DNA of 64,000 bases from NCBI GenBank assembly GCA_023393095.1, contig JAEWMT010000070.1, forward strand, positions 1-64,000, read 5' to 3'. Positions 1 to 9,143 of this stretch are shown here, one piece after another (the stretch's first letter is position 1; each line of letters opens with the position of its first letter). This DNA is from Bacillota bacterium (GTDB taxonomy: Bacteria > Bacillota > Clostridia > Lachnospirales > Lachnospiraceae). A program made the translations under genes and the position numbers. The notes beneath the pieces are model-generated. The model worked only from the letters and a program-made list of their open reading frames with translations, had not been told where the DNA came from and made no database searches.

Positions 1-307
1 AATTAGTATAGCTACTATAAATAGTTTGAAATAAATCAGGGAATCTGAGATGAATTTCATCTGCTCTAAGAGAAATATAGCGATGGCGTCCATCAATTCT
101 AACTTTAATAATGCCACTTTCACGCAATATTCTAAAATGGTGAGATAAGTTGTTTTTTTTAGCTAAATCATCAAAATAACTACAACTTTTCTCTTCTTCT
201 AATTTAAATAAACGTGAAAAAATGGTTAATCGTATTGGGTCACTTAAAGCATATAAAATTTGTTCTAAAGTAATATTATCAAGTGAAGGGTGAAATAATG
301 ATTTCAT
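1..307 (-). CDS. ArsR-family transcriptional regulator, 3' end beyond window
   Basis: The frame is open from an ATG at 307 (site AAAGGAG just upstream) to the left edge, so the C-terminus is missing; 102 codons are visible. The opening 'LEQILYALSDPIRLTIFSRL' is the start of an ArsR/SmtB winged helix, followed by the recognition helix region 'NNLSHHFRILRESGII' and the wing 'VRIDGRHRYISL'. No metal-binding cysteine pair is seen in the recognition helix, so a non-metal effector is likely. It is divergent from the SnoaL-like gene at 404, and the palindrome at 368-383 sits between them. The family assignment is firm; effector and target are inferred. Confidence 0.85.
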   Translation of the reverse strand, partial: MKSLFHPSLDNITLEQILYALSDPIRLTIFSRLFKLEEEKSCSYFDDLAKKNNLSHHFRILRESGIIKVRIDGRHRYISLRADEIHLRFPDLFQTIYSSYTN

Positions 308-330
308 TAGGAACTCCTTTCTAATTACTA

Positions 331-360
331 TTGACATTATAACAGCAAAAGCATTATAAT
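331..360 (+). promoter_or_regulatory. Sigma-A type promoter of the SnoaL-like gene
   Basis: TTGACA at 331-336 and TATAAT at 355-360 are both consensus, separated by 18 bp. Transcription would start near 367, about 37 nt before the ATG at 404. The promoter lies in the divergent gap with the ArsR gene. Confidence 0.75.
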
Positions 361-367
361 ACAATAA

Positions 368-383
368 TTCAATATTAGTTGAA
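368..383. promoter_or_regulatory. Probable ArsR operator
   Basis: TTCAA-N6-TTGAA is a perfect hyphenated palindrome directly over the predicted start site. Its layout matches the known ArsR/SmtB operator pattern (about 5 bp, 6 bp, 5 bp). It lies between the ArsR gene and its divergent neighbour, so repression of the SnoaL-like gene by this ArsR is the simple reading. Confidence 0.6.
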
Positions 384-403
384 CTATTGAAAGGAGAATA
401 TTT

Positions 404-757
404 ATGGACATTGTTGATCATTACTTTTATTTATCTGATTTCGCAGGAAAAGACGAAGAAAAACTCACTGAATTATGTGGACTATTTTCAAAAGATGCAA
501 TAATTGAATCTAATGGTGGTGACATAATAAGAGGTGAAAAGGAATTTGTACCATTTTTTAAGGAGTTTTTTAGTAGAAATGATGCCACCAGACATCTCTG
601 GAATGTAATTCACTCACCCAATCAATTAACACAAGTTAATTGGGGGGTAGTTTGCAGAAGAAAAACTGGAAAATATTTTACATTAACAGGAAGTGATTAT
701 TTTAAGCTTGAAAATAATAAAATAACTCATCTGAAAATAGTTGGAAATATAAGTTAA
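404..757 (+). CDS. SnoaL-like / NTF2-fold protein
   Basis: A 117-residue protein. The pattern is that of the cone-shaped alpha/beta NTF2 fold: an N-terminal helix, 'LFSKDAIIESNGGD', a helix with 'GEKEFVPFFKEFF', then strands 'TRHLWNVIHSP' and 'NWGVVCRRKTGKYFTLTGSDYFKLENNKITHLKIV'. This is the SnoaL-like/DUF4440 type seen in small isomerases, hydrolases and binding proteins. The length suits a single domain. AAAGGAGA stands 7 nt before the ATG, and a consensus promoter precedes it. The divergent ArsR suggests induction by a small molecule. Substrate is unknown. Confidence 0.7.
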   Translation: MDIVDHYFYLSDFAGKDEEKLTELCGLFSKDAIIESNGGDIIRGEKEFVPFFKEFFSRNDATRHLWNVIHSPNQLTQVNWGVVCRRKTGKYFTLTGSDYFKLENNKITHLKIVGNIS

Positions 758-800
758 AGTTGGAAATTTAATATACTTGCTTATAGAATTTGAAAAACAG

Positions 801-848
801 CTACCAGATAGTAAATAAAAAGACCACTATCTGGTAGTATCCTTTTTA
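801..848 (+). terminator. Terminator after the SnoaL-like gene
   Basis: CTACCAGATAGT at 801-812 pairs perfectly with ACTATCTGGTAG at 826-837, followed by TATCCTTTTT. It lies 44 bp past the stop at 757. Confidence 0.65.
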
Positions 849-925
849 GGATTCTCACCTTGCTATGTTGATTTTTCTCACCTTATTAAACAGATACTTA
901 TTCTGTCTATTTCTATGACCTTTCA

Positions 926-976
926 TTGTAACTTTTTAGGTTCCGCATTTAATGTACGGGATCTAAAAAGTTACAA
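926..976. repeat. Long inverted repeat between two genes
   Basis: TTGTAACTTTTTAG at 926-939 is the exact reverse complement of 963-976, with a 23-bp spacer. It lies 31 bp past the stop of the minus-strand PhzF-like gene and could act as its terminator, although no T-tract follows the stem on either strand. It shows no flanking direct repeat. Confidence 0.5.
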
Positions 977-1006
977 TATAAAATCCTGGCACTGATGGAT
1001 ATTCAA

Positions 1007-1888
1007 TTAGTCGATATAAACTCCGTCTATACGAGTCGTTGCCTTGCCACCAAAAAGAACAAGATTATCTTTGCATACTAAGCTTACAGCATTGAAAATC
1101 CTATCTTTACCACCTTGCTCAATGGTAATTGCATCCCCATTCCAAAGGTCGTTCTTTCGCATATAATAGCCAAATGCACTATTACCCGAGCCTGTAGCCG
1201 GGTCTTCCAAATAACCAAATTTGGGAGCAAAAACCCTTGTATGTGCTTTGTTTAGTTTATTTTCAACCTCAAATGTATATATTAAGATAATATCTATATC
1301 ATTTCTTAGACAGAATGCCTTTAAGATTGTTTCATTTGGGAACATAGTTATTTCATCATTAAGTGTCGTAATTGGAATAATTAAAGTTCTAAGCCCTGCA
1401 TCAATGATATCAATTGGATTGGCATTTGATATTTGGTTGGTATTAATCTGTAAATTTTCTGCAATACTTTTTACACATATGTTTGATCCAATATATTTAG
1501 GCTTTGGCGCAGTGATATATACAGAATCTTGCGATTGTATCTCATTATAAACAATTAGCGAACCTTTTTTATTTGTGTAAATTTCAATTTCTTTTTCATT
1601 AAATAAATTAGGATTTTCTTTAATCAAATTATACATGCACGCAATTGTTCCATGTCCGCAGAAATCTACTTCACACTCAGATGAATAATATTCTAAATGG
1701 AACGAAGATTGAGATCTAGGAGAACAGTAAACCACCTCGGATACAAATCCCTTATGCTGCTTAGCAATATTTAGCATTTCTTCAGCTGATAAAGCTTGTC
1801 TTTCTTCAAGATAAATGCATGCTGCAGGATTACCTAGCGACTTTCCGATTGTAAATGCATCTATTTTTCTATATTGATATGTTTTCAT
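1007..1888 (-). CDS. PhzF-family isomerase/epimerase-like protein
   Basis: A 293-residue protein of the PhzF family, whose members have two pseudo-symmetric diaminopimelate-epimerase-like halves; PhzF itself isomerises a phenazine precursor, and most homologues have unknown substrates. Seen here: the opening 'YRKIDAFTIGKSLGNPAA', the presumed catalytic Glu51 in 'GFVSEVVY', the 'VDFCGHGTIA' motif, and 'LEDPATGSGNSAFGYYM' in the second half. Length fits the family. AAGGAG is 7 nt before the ATG. No phenazine genes are nearby, so it should not be called phzF. It is apparently monocistronic. Confidence 0.85.
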   Translation of the reverse strand: MKTYQYRKIDAFTIGKSLGNPAACIYLEERQALSAEEMLNIAKQHKGFVSEVVYCSPRSQSSFHLEYYSSECEVDFCGHGTIACMYNLIKENPNLFNEKEIEIYTNKKGSLIVYNEIQSQDSVYITAPKPKYIGSNICVKSIAENLQINTNQISNANPIDIIDAGLRTLIIPITTLNDEITMFPNETILKAFCLRNDIDIILIYTFEVENKLNKAHTRVFAPKFGYLEDPATGSGNSAFGYYMRKNDLWNGDAITIEQGGKDRIFNAVSLVCKDNLVLFGGKATTRIDGVYID

Positions 1889-2114
1889 CTTATTTCTCCT
1901 TTTTTGAAGATATAAATTATCCTTAATTACATAATTCTTTTTGAGTTAAGTTAAGCATATCTTATTTACTATTATATGTAAACCAAAATACTATGAGCTC
2001 GAACCCATAGCTGTCATTTATAAATGGTATGGCTGGTACCTGTTAAGTTATTTACATACATCATCGAAGCGGCTACTTTGGAGTTGTATATTCAAATCGT
2101 AATTCTAAAGATAT

Positions 2115-2158
2115 AAATAAAGTCGCTAAATTATTTAGAAAATCTAGCGACTTTATTT
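2115..2158 (-). terminator. Terminator of the NHL-repeat gene
   Basis: AAATAAAGTCGCTA at 2115-2128 is the perfect complement of 2145-2158. It lies just past the stop of the minus-strand NHL gene. A/T tracts flank the stem on both sides, so it may work in both directions. Confidence 0.7.
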
Positions 2159-2169
2159 GTTAGCAATAT

Positions 2170-3252
2170 TTAAAATCTTACTACTCTTACAACATGATTT
2201 TCAAAATCAACAAAATATAGATTATTTTCCGAATCCTTTCTTAGTCCATGTATACACAAGCTGGCATCAAGCGAATTTATACCATCCCCAGTACAACCCT
2301 TTTTTCCATTACCAGCGACCGTATAAAGTAAATCCTGATTCTTATCGACCATACGGATACGATTATATCCCGTATCCGCAATAAATATATTGCCATCTGA
2401 AGCAATTTCCACTGCATGCGGTGCTTCCATTCCTATTGTTCCCTTTTCGTGAGTAATCCTCCCAATATAGCTGCTTGAGACACTTTCAAACTCAGTAATA
2501 GGACCAGGTATTCCTTTACCAACAATAGTTTTTATTATTTTAGATTTTGCATCTACCATCCTTACTGCAAAATTTAAGCTATCCATAATATAAATATTAT
2601 CACTTTTATCGATACCTAATCCATAGACATCGCTAATTTGTGCCCTATCAGCTGTTTCACCGTCACCGCTGTAACCGCTCCTGCCCGTTCCAGCAAACGT
2701 TGAAACAAAGCCCTCCAAATCAATCATTCTTACTCTATCATTTTTATAGTCATTAAAATATACATTTCCCCTTGAATCAACAACAACACCTGCAGGGCAG
2801 TTAATCATTGCTTCATATGCTTTCATGCCATCACCATTATACCCAGCCTCACCGTTTCCGGCAATAGTACTTATAATACCTGTCTGAGCATCAACCTTTC
2901 TTATTCTTTGATTATAGGTGTCAGCAATATATATGTTTCCGTGCTTATCTACAAATACGCCTTCCGGTCCGTTAAGTTTGGCATGAAGCGCCAACTTCCC
3001 ATCACCATCATATCCTCTTAAACTACATCCTGCTATCGTTGTAATTATTTTTGTTTTCGAATCAATTCTACGGATAATATTATTATGTATCTCAGCAATA
3101 TAAATATTGTTATCTTCATCGATTGCTAAACCAGCTGGTCCGTTGAGCTCGGCTGTATCTGCCTTTCCTCCATCACCATGATACCCGGCGATGCCTGTAC
3201 CAGCAAAATTATATATTTTTCCGTTAATATATTTTTTATTTCTTAATACCAT
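2170..3252 (-). CDS. NHL-repeat beta-propeller protein
   Basis: A 360-residue protein made almost wholly of NHL repeats. About six units of roughly 55 residues carry the recurring motifs 'GPAGLAIDEDNNIYIAE', 'NNIIRRID', 'TIAG' and 'GYxGDG', the last a variant common in clostridial NHL proteins. Such proteins fold as propellers and bind ligands or partners; some are lyases, but nothing here shows a catalytic site. There is no signal peptide or membrane segment, so it is probably cytoplasmic. AAGGAGG precedes the ATG. Function is unknown. Confidence 0.85.
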   Translation of the reverse strand: MVLRNKKYINGKIYNFAGTGIAGYHGDGGKADTAELNGPAGLAIDEDNNIYIAEIHNNIIRRIDSKTKIITTIAGCSLRGYDGDGKLALHAKLNGPEGVFVDKHGNIYIADTYNQRIRKVDAQTGIISTIAGNGEAGYNGDGMKAYEAMINCPAGVVVDSRGNVYFNDYKNDRVRMIDLEGFVSTFAGTGRSGYSGDGETADRAQISDVYGLGIDKSDNIYIMDSLNFAVRMVDAKSKIIKTIVGKGIPGPITEFESVSSSYIGRITHEKGTIGMEAPHAVEIASDGNIFIADTGYNRIRMVDKNQDLLYTVAGNGKKGCTGDGINSLDASLCIHGLRKDSENNLYFVDFENHVVRVVRF

Positions 3253-3578
3253 CTCTATCCTCCTTGAATTATATTTATAATATACATCATTAAATACGAC
3301 AGCTATATGTCATATTATTCCAAAATTCATCAATATAAACGAGAGAATGCATTTTTCATAAGCTTTACATAAAAAGTATAAAATTAATTTATTTATGTTT
3401 TCTATCTAATAAATATCTCGATAATACCAATAAAATTATCGATATCACCTACATTTTAAAAAGTTATAATAAGAATTAAATGTAATCTATTATCTAATCT
3501 TATAATTTCCACTCCATATTGGCATAATAATTGAATAAGTTTTTCTTGTTTAAAAATATGCCAACAAGGAGTGTATCT

Positions 3579-5639
3579 ATGAAAACTGAACATGTCACAA
3601 ATAAAGGTACCCAAACCACACGAATTCCCAATAAATTAGCCGAAGAAAAATCCCCTTACCTCATACAGCATGCTTATAATCCTGTTAATTGGTATCCCTG
3701 GGGTGATGAAGCTTTTGAAAAAGCAAAAAAAGAAAACAAACCAATCTTCCTTAGCATCGGCTATTCCACCTGCCATTGGTGCCATGTGATGGCGCATGAA
3801 TGCTTTGAAGATCAAGAGGTTGCGGAGGTTTTAAATGATGCTTTCGTCTGTATCAAGGTTGATAAAGAAGAACGTCCCGATATAGATACTGTATACATGA
3901 CCATCTGCCAGGTTACTACCGGACATGGTGGATGGCCATTGACCATTCTCATGACGCCAGACCAGAAGCCTTTTTATGCAGGAACATATCTGCCGAAGAA
4001 TTCGAGGCCCGCAGTACTTGGTTTAATTGATCTTCTGACCCAGGTCAGAACGGACTGGCAGGATAACCCAGAGGGTATGATAAGCACTGGAGACAAGCTT
4101 GCAGATATTATGAAAATGGAATTTGAGGCCTCCTCAGACAGTGCTGATATTTCAAAGGATTTGATTAACCTTGCCGTTACACAATTTAGTCAGAACTTTG
4201 ATCATGACTACGGCGGTTTTGGTAACGAACCGAAATTCCCAACACCTCATAATCTGATGTTCTTACTGCGACATGCCCAGCTTGAGGCAGATGAAAAGTC
4301 ATTATTTATGGTGGAAAACACCTTAAAACATATGTATCGGGGCGGTATCTATGATCATATCGGTTATGGCTTCTCCAGATATTCTACCGATGCAAAATGG
4401 TTGGTTCCCCATTTTGAGAAAATGCTATACGATAATGCACTGCTTGCAACAATTTATGCAGAAACCTATCAGTTTACTAAGGATCCATTGTATAAGACTG
4501 TTGCGGAACAGATTTTTGAATATATTCGAAGGGAAATGACCGATCCCGAGGGCGGTTTCTATTGTGCGCAGGATGCAGACAGTGAAGGAGAGGAAGGGAA
4601 ATATTACACCTTCAATCCAGAAGAAATCAATCAAATTCTGGAACCTGATGATGCTTCCTTCTTCTGTGAATATTTTGATATCACCAAGGAAGGTAACTTT
4701 GAAGAAGGAAAATCAATCCCGAACCTAATCAAACAGAATGATTTAAAATATAATAACGAGAAAGTACTGCGTACCTGTAATCATGTTTATTCCTATCGAT
4801 TAGACCGGGCAAGGCTTCATAAGGATGACAAGGCTCTTACTTCTTGGAATGCTCTTATGATAAATGCCTATGCTACTGCTGCCAAAATCCTCAAAAATGA
4901 AGATTATATCACTGTAGCGAAAAGTGCAGTGGAATTTGTCAATACCAGGTTAATGGATCCCAACGGACTTCTTTATGTCAGCTACCGGGATGGTAAACCG
5001 GCTCATTTTGGTCTAATAGACGATTATGCTTTCTATGGTATGGCTTTACTCTCCTTATATGATGCTACCTTTGATATTGATTATATCCATCAAGCCTGTA
5101 ATATGGCAGATCGGATGATTGAGCTGTTCTGGGACAAGAAATACGGCGGTTTCTACCTGAATGCTAATGATGCCGAGCAGCTGATTTATCGTCCGAAGGA
5201 AGTATATGACGGTGCAATTCCATCCGGTAATTCCGTGGCCGGATATGTTCTTCAACGTCTGGCTAATATAACTGCCAGCCCGCATTATATGGAATATGCC
5301 AATAAGCAGCTTCGCTTTCTGGCTGGTCAGGTCAAGGATTACCCCGCCGGTCACAGCTTCGCTCTCGTTGCTTTCTGTCAGGCATTATATCCTTCCAAGG
5401 AGATCGTTTGTGTAGTCAGTGAAAATGAGGATTACAAGGAACTTTCCGACTACCTGTCGGAGCATTTTGAACCAAATACCGTAGTACTCTTGAAATCGGA
5501 AAAGAATTTTGAGAAGGTACTTGAGGTTGCAGATTACGCTGAGGATTACCGGATTATCAATAATAAGACAACTTATTATATCTGTGAGAATCATAACTGT
5601 TATGCTCCGACCAATGAGCTAACACATGCTCAGGCTTAA
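3579..5639 (+). CDS. yyaL: YyaL/SSP411-type thioredoxin-domain protein (DUF255)
   Basis: I choose the ATG at 3579 because AAGGAG lies 7 nt before it; the in-frame upstream start codons have no site. The 686-residue product has an N-terminal thioredoxin-like DUF255 domain with 'LIQHAYNPVNWYPWG' and a CHWC active-site-like motif (Cys65, Cys68). An (alpha/alpha)6-barrel of the glycosidase-like type follows ('PKFPTPHNLMFLLRHA', 'FEKMLYDNALL', 'GGFYCAQDADSEGEEGKYY'). Members are widespread (human SPATA20, B. subtilis YyaL), but their reaction is not established. The gene stands alone and is followed by a strong terminator. Confidence 0.9.
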   Translation: MKTEHVTNKGTQTTRIPNKLAEEKSPYLIQHAYNPVNWYPWGDEAFEKAKKENKPIFLSIGYSTCHWCHVMAHECFEDQEVAEVLNDAFVCIKVDKEERPDIDTVYMTICQVTTGHGGWPLTILMTPDQKPFYAGTYLPKNSRPAVLGLIDLLTQVRTDWQDNPEGMISTGDKLADIMKMEFEASSDSADISKDLINLAVTQFSQNFDHDYGGFGNEPKFPTPHNLMFLLRHAQLEADEKSLFMVENTLKHMYRGGIYDHIGYGFSRYSTDAKWLVPHFEKMLYDNALLATIYAETYQFTKDPLYKTVAEQIFEYIRREMTDPEGGFYCAQDADSEGEEGKYYTFNPEEINQILEPDDASFFCEYFDITKEGNFEEGKSIPNLIKQNDLKYNNEKVLRTCNHVYSYRLDRARLHKDDKALTSWNALMINAYATAAKILKNEDYITVAKSAVEFVNTRLMDPNGLLYVSYRDGKPAHFGLIDDYAFYGMALLSLYDATFDIDYIHQACNMADRMIELFWDKKYGGFYLNANDAEQLIYRPKEVYDGAIPSGNSVAGYVLQRLANITASPHYMEYANKQLRFLAGQVKDYPAGHSFALVAFCQALYPSKEIVCVVSENEDYKELSDYLSEHFEPNTVVLLKSEKNFEKVLEVADYAEDYRIINNKTTYYICENHNCYAPTNELTHAQA

Positions 5640-5704
5640 GCATCCTGTTTGCTTATAAGGCAACCTTTTCCCAAATAATCCCCTGCTGCCACGACTGAAG
5701 TGAA

Positions 5705-5745
5705 CCCCTTTTATTAGACAAATAAGTCTAATAAAAGGGGATTAT
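5705..5745 (+). terminator. Intrinsic terminator after yyaL
   Basis: CCCCTTTTATTAGAC at 5705-5719 is perfectly complementary to 5726-5740 with a 6-nt loop, followed by ATTATTTTAT. Confidence 0.8.
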
Positions 5746-5848
5746 TTTATCTTATGATTTTCATCTAAAAGTTTAATGTGTTCACTTATTCAAGGAGGCC
5801 TCTTTTCTTTGGTTTTACCTGCTTAAAGCATTGCTTACATTATTTATT

Positions 5849-5862
5849 AATGTAATTACATT
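5849..5862. promoter_or_regulatory. Candidate operator palindrome upstream of the ABC/two-component operon
   Basis: AATGTAATTACATT is a perfect 14-bp palindrome about 100 bp before the permease gene. A weak promoter (TTGAGT at 5883-5888, TACATT at 5906-5911, 17-bp spacer) follows. It could be the site for the operon's own response regulator, but such sites are usually direct repeats, so this is weak. Confidence 0.3.
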
Positions 5863-5968
5863 TTGTAAGAATTTATTTATATTTGAGTCAATTTATAGTA
5901 AGATTTACATTATATACTAGGCCTATCATTAACGAGAGAACGCTCTCATGAAAAGAGGTATAGAATAT

Positions 5969-8263
5969 ATGTGGATTAGAAAAATCAAACGGAAGAAGCT
6001 GCAATTCTTCCTGATCAGCGTCATCCTGTTTTTTGCAGCAGCTATATTTTCAGGATGCTTGTTATTCTCAACGGATGCATCTGTTTTTATAAAGCATTAT
6101 TTTAGCAGGGAAAAGAACTATGATACCTTTACCTGCATAGAGTCCAAAGATAGTGCAGAGCTAATTATGCAAAAAGCAGCTGCCGATCCTGACATCGCCG
6201 AAGCCAAGTGTCTTGACAGTGTAATGATCCATGATGCCTATAAATTAAATGGAGAAGCATCTGCGGGATTTTTACGGATATTCAGTAAGTTGGATAATTA
6301 TAAAAATCTCCCTTTTGCTGCTTCTATTTATATGGGTGAAGAAGCTGCTTGTCCTAAGGATAATGAGGTTTGGGTCACTAAAGTATACGCCCATAAAAAT
6401 AAAGTAAAAATCGGTGATGTAATGACGGTTAACGGTAAGGCTCTAACCATTAGTGCAATTATGAAATGTGCGATATCCCCCAGTTCAACCATGTCCTTTA
6501 CCCCTATCTTTTTAAATGATACAACCTACAACCAGTTATCCGAGGATAAGAATTATGCAGGCATTATCAGCCTGAAATCCATAGTTGACGAGAATTATAC
6601 TTATGATTTTGTTAAAAGCAACGTAGATAACCAGAATTTACTGTTTATTTACAACCGTTCAACACTGCTAAACAGTATGTTCGGCATCTCGATGACCGGC
6701 GGAATCGGGATGGTTGCTGCGGTAATGATATTTGTAGTATCTATTGTCATTATAAAATTCATCATTAATAATAACCTAATGAAGGAATACCGTTCCATCG
6801 GAATTCATAAGGCTCTCGGAGATTCCAACCGAACGATAAAGGGCTATTACCTGAAAGCATATTTATTCATCGGCTTAATTTCTATTACCATCGGCTCTAT
6901 AGCAGGAATTCCGATAGCCTATTATGTCAGTCTTCTAAACCTTGATTACATAGACCGTTTTCAATTCAGTAATGCGATATTCCCGATTATAACTATTAGT
7001 ATCCTTCTGCTTATGCTGATATTAACCTTAAATCTGCTTAGCAGCTTTAAAGCCATCAATAAAATCACCCCGGTAGCAGCAATACGTATGGGAATTACCT
7101 CCTCTAAGAAAAAGTTAAGGCGTTCGCTGATTGAAAATGCGTACAGCCCGCTATCAACGGCAGTAAATGATATAGCTAAGCACAGGGGATCAAGTATCCT
7201 TCTGATGATTATGCTGGCTGTTTCCTTTATTATGAGCATTTCCTTCGTTAATTTCGGATACTCCATAACCAAAATACCGGAGCAGGGTAATAAATGGTTT
7301 TTAACTCCCAAAACAGATGCGACCGTAGCCGGAAATACGGATGAAAAGGTACAGGAGTATATTAAGAATAGCCACTATGTAAAAGATATGATAAAAGGTA
7401 AATACTTAGTGATGTTCAATTACGGCTTTGATAAAGAAAAGTATACACTTGATATGACTGATGTGAATGCTGTTATCTATGATGACTGGTCCTATGATAA
7501 GACGAAAATAAACTTTGATGAAGGCCACGGACCGGCTAATCAGAATGAAATTGCGTTTTCTGAAAAGCTACTGAATAACAGTTCGCTTAAGGTCGGCGAT
7601 TATATCGAACTTTCAATTAACAATATTAAAAATACCTTTCTAATAACCGGCTCCTTTACAACCATGGTAAACAACGGCTTCTGCATTGCTTATCATTCTG
7701 ATTTGTATAAGCTGTTGAACAAACCGGATACGAAATATGATTTTCTGTTTGTCAACTTAAAGAATAAAGATGATTATGTTGCTTTCAAACAGGATGTGAC
7801 CTCACACTTTGAGAATGTCTCGGTTGACGTAATTAATGAAGAAATAAAAACAGCCGCAACCTCAGTGGTTGATATATTAGTACCGGTCTTCACTATTTTA
7901 ATAATTGTGTTTATCTTATTCAGCTTAATTAATATTATCAACCTTCTGGCACTGGAAAACTTGAATAACCGCAGGCAGTTTGGGATTTTAAAATCTCTTG
8001 GATTTTCCACCCGCTATATCTGCATGAAATGTATTGCCAAAACAATGCTGTTGACACTTTTGAGTATTCTTTTTGCCTTGGCTGTCTGCTCCGCTATCAT
8101 GAGAAAATGCTATCAATTAGCCTCTAGTATTGACAGCTTTGTATTTTCTATACCGTTAACCGTCATTTTAATCGGTGTTACTGTCATAGCTATCTTCCTG
8201 ATTACCATGGCATTCTGCCTACCGCTTCGCAAGATCAAGCCAAGGGATTTAATGGAGGAATGA
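5969..8263 (+). CDS. FtsX-type ABC transporter permease
   Basis: The likely start is the ATG at 5969, served by AGAGGT; the ATG at 5948 has no site. The 764-residue protein has a short N-terminal cytoplasmic tail, TM1 and a large extracellular MacB-like region. Three TM segments with an FtsX-domain loop ('YRSIGIHKALGDSN') follow, then TM5, a second extracellular region, and three C-terminal TM segments with 'RRQFGILKSLGFSTRYI'. That two-FtsX-domain layout is typical of lipid or antimicrobial-peptide exporters and detoxifiers. It is the first gene of a four-gene set with an ATPase, a response regulator and a kinase. The substrate is probably a peptide or lipid-targeting compound, by inference. 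Confidence 0.85.
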   Translation: MWIRKIKRKKLQFFLISVILFFAAAIFSGCLLFSTDASVFIKHYFSREKNYDTFTCIESKDSAELIMQKAAADPDIAEAKCLDSVMIHDAYKLNGEASAGFLRIFSKLDNYKNLPFAASIYMGEEAACPKDNEVWVTKVYAHKNKVKIGDVMTVNGKALTISAIMKCAISPSSTMSFTPIFLNDTTYNQLSEDKNYAGIISLKSIVDENYTYDFVKSNVDNQNLLFIYNRSTLLNSMFGISMTGGIGMVAAVMIFVVSIVIIKFIINNNLMKEYRSIGIHKALGDSNRTIKGYYLKAYLFIGLISITIGSIAGIPIAYYVSLLNLDYIDRFQFSNAIFPIITISILLLMLILTLNLLSSFKAINKITPVAAIRMGITSSKKKLRRSLIENAYSPLSTAVNDIAKHRGSSILLMIMLAVSFIMSISFVNFGYSITKIPEQGNKWFLTPKTDATVAGNTDEKVQEYIKNSHYVKDMIKGKYLVMFNYGFDKEKYTLDMTDVNAVIYDDWSYDKTKINFDEGHGPANQNEIAFSEKLLNNSSLKVGDYIELSINNIKNTFLITGSFTTMVNNGFCIAYHSDLYKLLNKPDTKYDFLFVNLKNKDDYVAFKQDVTSHFENVSVDVINEEIKTAATSVVDILVPVFTILIIVFILFSLINIINLLALENLNNRRQFGILKSLGFSTRYICMKCIAKTMLLTLLSILFALAVCSAIMRKCYQLASSIDSFVFSIPLTVILIGVTVIAIFLITMAFCLPLRKIKPRDLMEE

Positions 8264-8330
8264 GAATAATAAAGGTACTATTTCACTTAAAATATTTTGG
8301 CTGCCTCAGGACAGCATGGAGGTTAATGAA

Positions 8331-9092
8331 ATGAAAAAAGCAATTATAAGAACAAATAAATTATGTAAAAGTTATATTCTTGGAAAACAAGGCCTAAATG
8401 TATTAAAAAATATTGATCTTGAGCTATATGAAGGAGATTTTACAGTAATTATGGGAAGAAGCGGAAGTGGTAAATCTACTCTTCTCTATTCCATCAGTAC
8501 CATGGATCAACCCACCAGTGGCAGTGTTCAGCTACTGGATAAGGAAATTACCAGTTTATCAGAAAAAGAAGTTACCGATATCCGAAAGAAGGAGGTTTCC
8601 TTTATCTTTCAGAGTATTAACCTCCTCCCTGATCTTACGGCCTTTGAAAACATTGCCTACAGTGGTTATGGTAGTGGCATGGGATCCAAGCAGGAAATCA
8701 ACCGGAGAACCGAGGAGCTTCTAAAGCAATTTGACCTGCTTGATATAAGGGATAAATATCCCAGTGAAATATCCGGAGGTCAGCAGCAGCGCATCGCCGT
8801 TGCAAGGGGGCTGATAACAGGGGCAAAGCTTCTGTTTGGCGACGAACCGACCGGAGCCTTGAACTCCTCCGCCGGAAAGCAGGTACTTGATACCCTGACT
8901 GAGGTTAACCAGAAGGGACAAACGATTATCATGGTAACTCACGACCTTAAGGCGGCCAGACGCGCCTCCAGGCTAATGTATTTATCGGATGGCCGAATTG
9001 ACGGTGATCTGCATCTGGGCGCATATTCCGATAACGATAAGGAAAGCAGGGACGCCTTGATATATAATTTCTTGAAAGAACGAGGCTGGTAA
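8331..9092 (+). CDS. ABC transporter ATPase, MacB/LolD-like
   Basis: GGAGG at 8318-8322 places the start at 8331 rather than the ATG at 8316. The 253-residue protein shows a Walker A motif 'GRSGSGKST' (residues 42-50), a Q-loop 'FIFQSINLLPDLTAFEN', the signature 'SGGQQQRIAVARGL', Walker B 'LLFGDEPTGALN' and switch His 'MVTHD'. The 'DEPTGALN' variant is characteristic of the BceA/MacB/LolD subfamily, which partners FtsX-type permeases like the one directly upstream. The pair probably forms one exporter at the membrane. Confidence 0.92.
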   Translation: MKKAIIRTNKLCKSYILGKQGLNVLKNIDLELYEGDFTVIMGRSGSGKSTLLYSISTMDQPTSGSVQLLDKEITSLSEKEVTDIRKKEVSFIFQSINLLPDLTAFENIAYSGYGSGMGSKQEINRRTEELLKQFDLLDIRDKYPSEISGGQQQRIAVARGLITGAKLLFGDEPTGALNSSAGKQVLDTLTEVNQKGQTIIMVTHDLKAARRASRLMYLSDGRIDGDLHLGAYSDNDKESRDALIYNFLKERGW

Positions 9093-9143
9093 TAGTATAA
9101 TACAAGCAAGTACAGGAGGCATGAAGGAGGTAATCACGTAACT

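Noticed and set aside
2157..2384. Plus-strand ORF rich in Tyr/Pro over the NHL gene
   Set aside because: It is the antisense shadow of the NHL repeats, which have clear family motifs.
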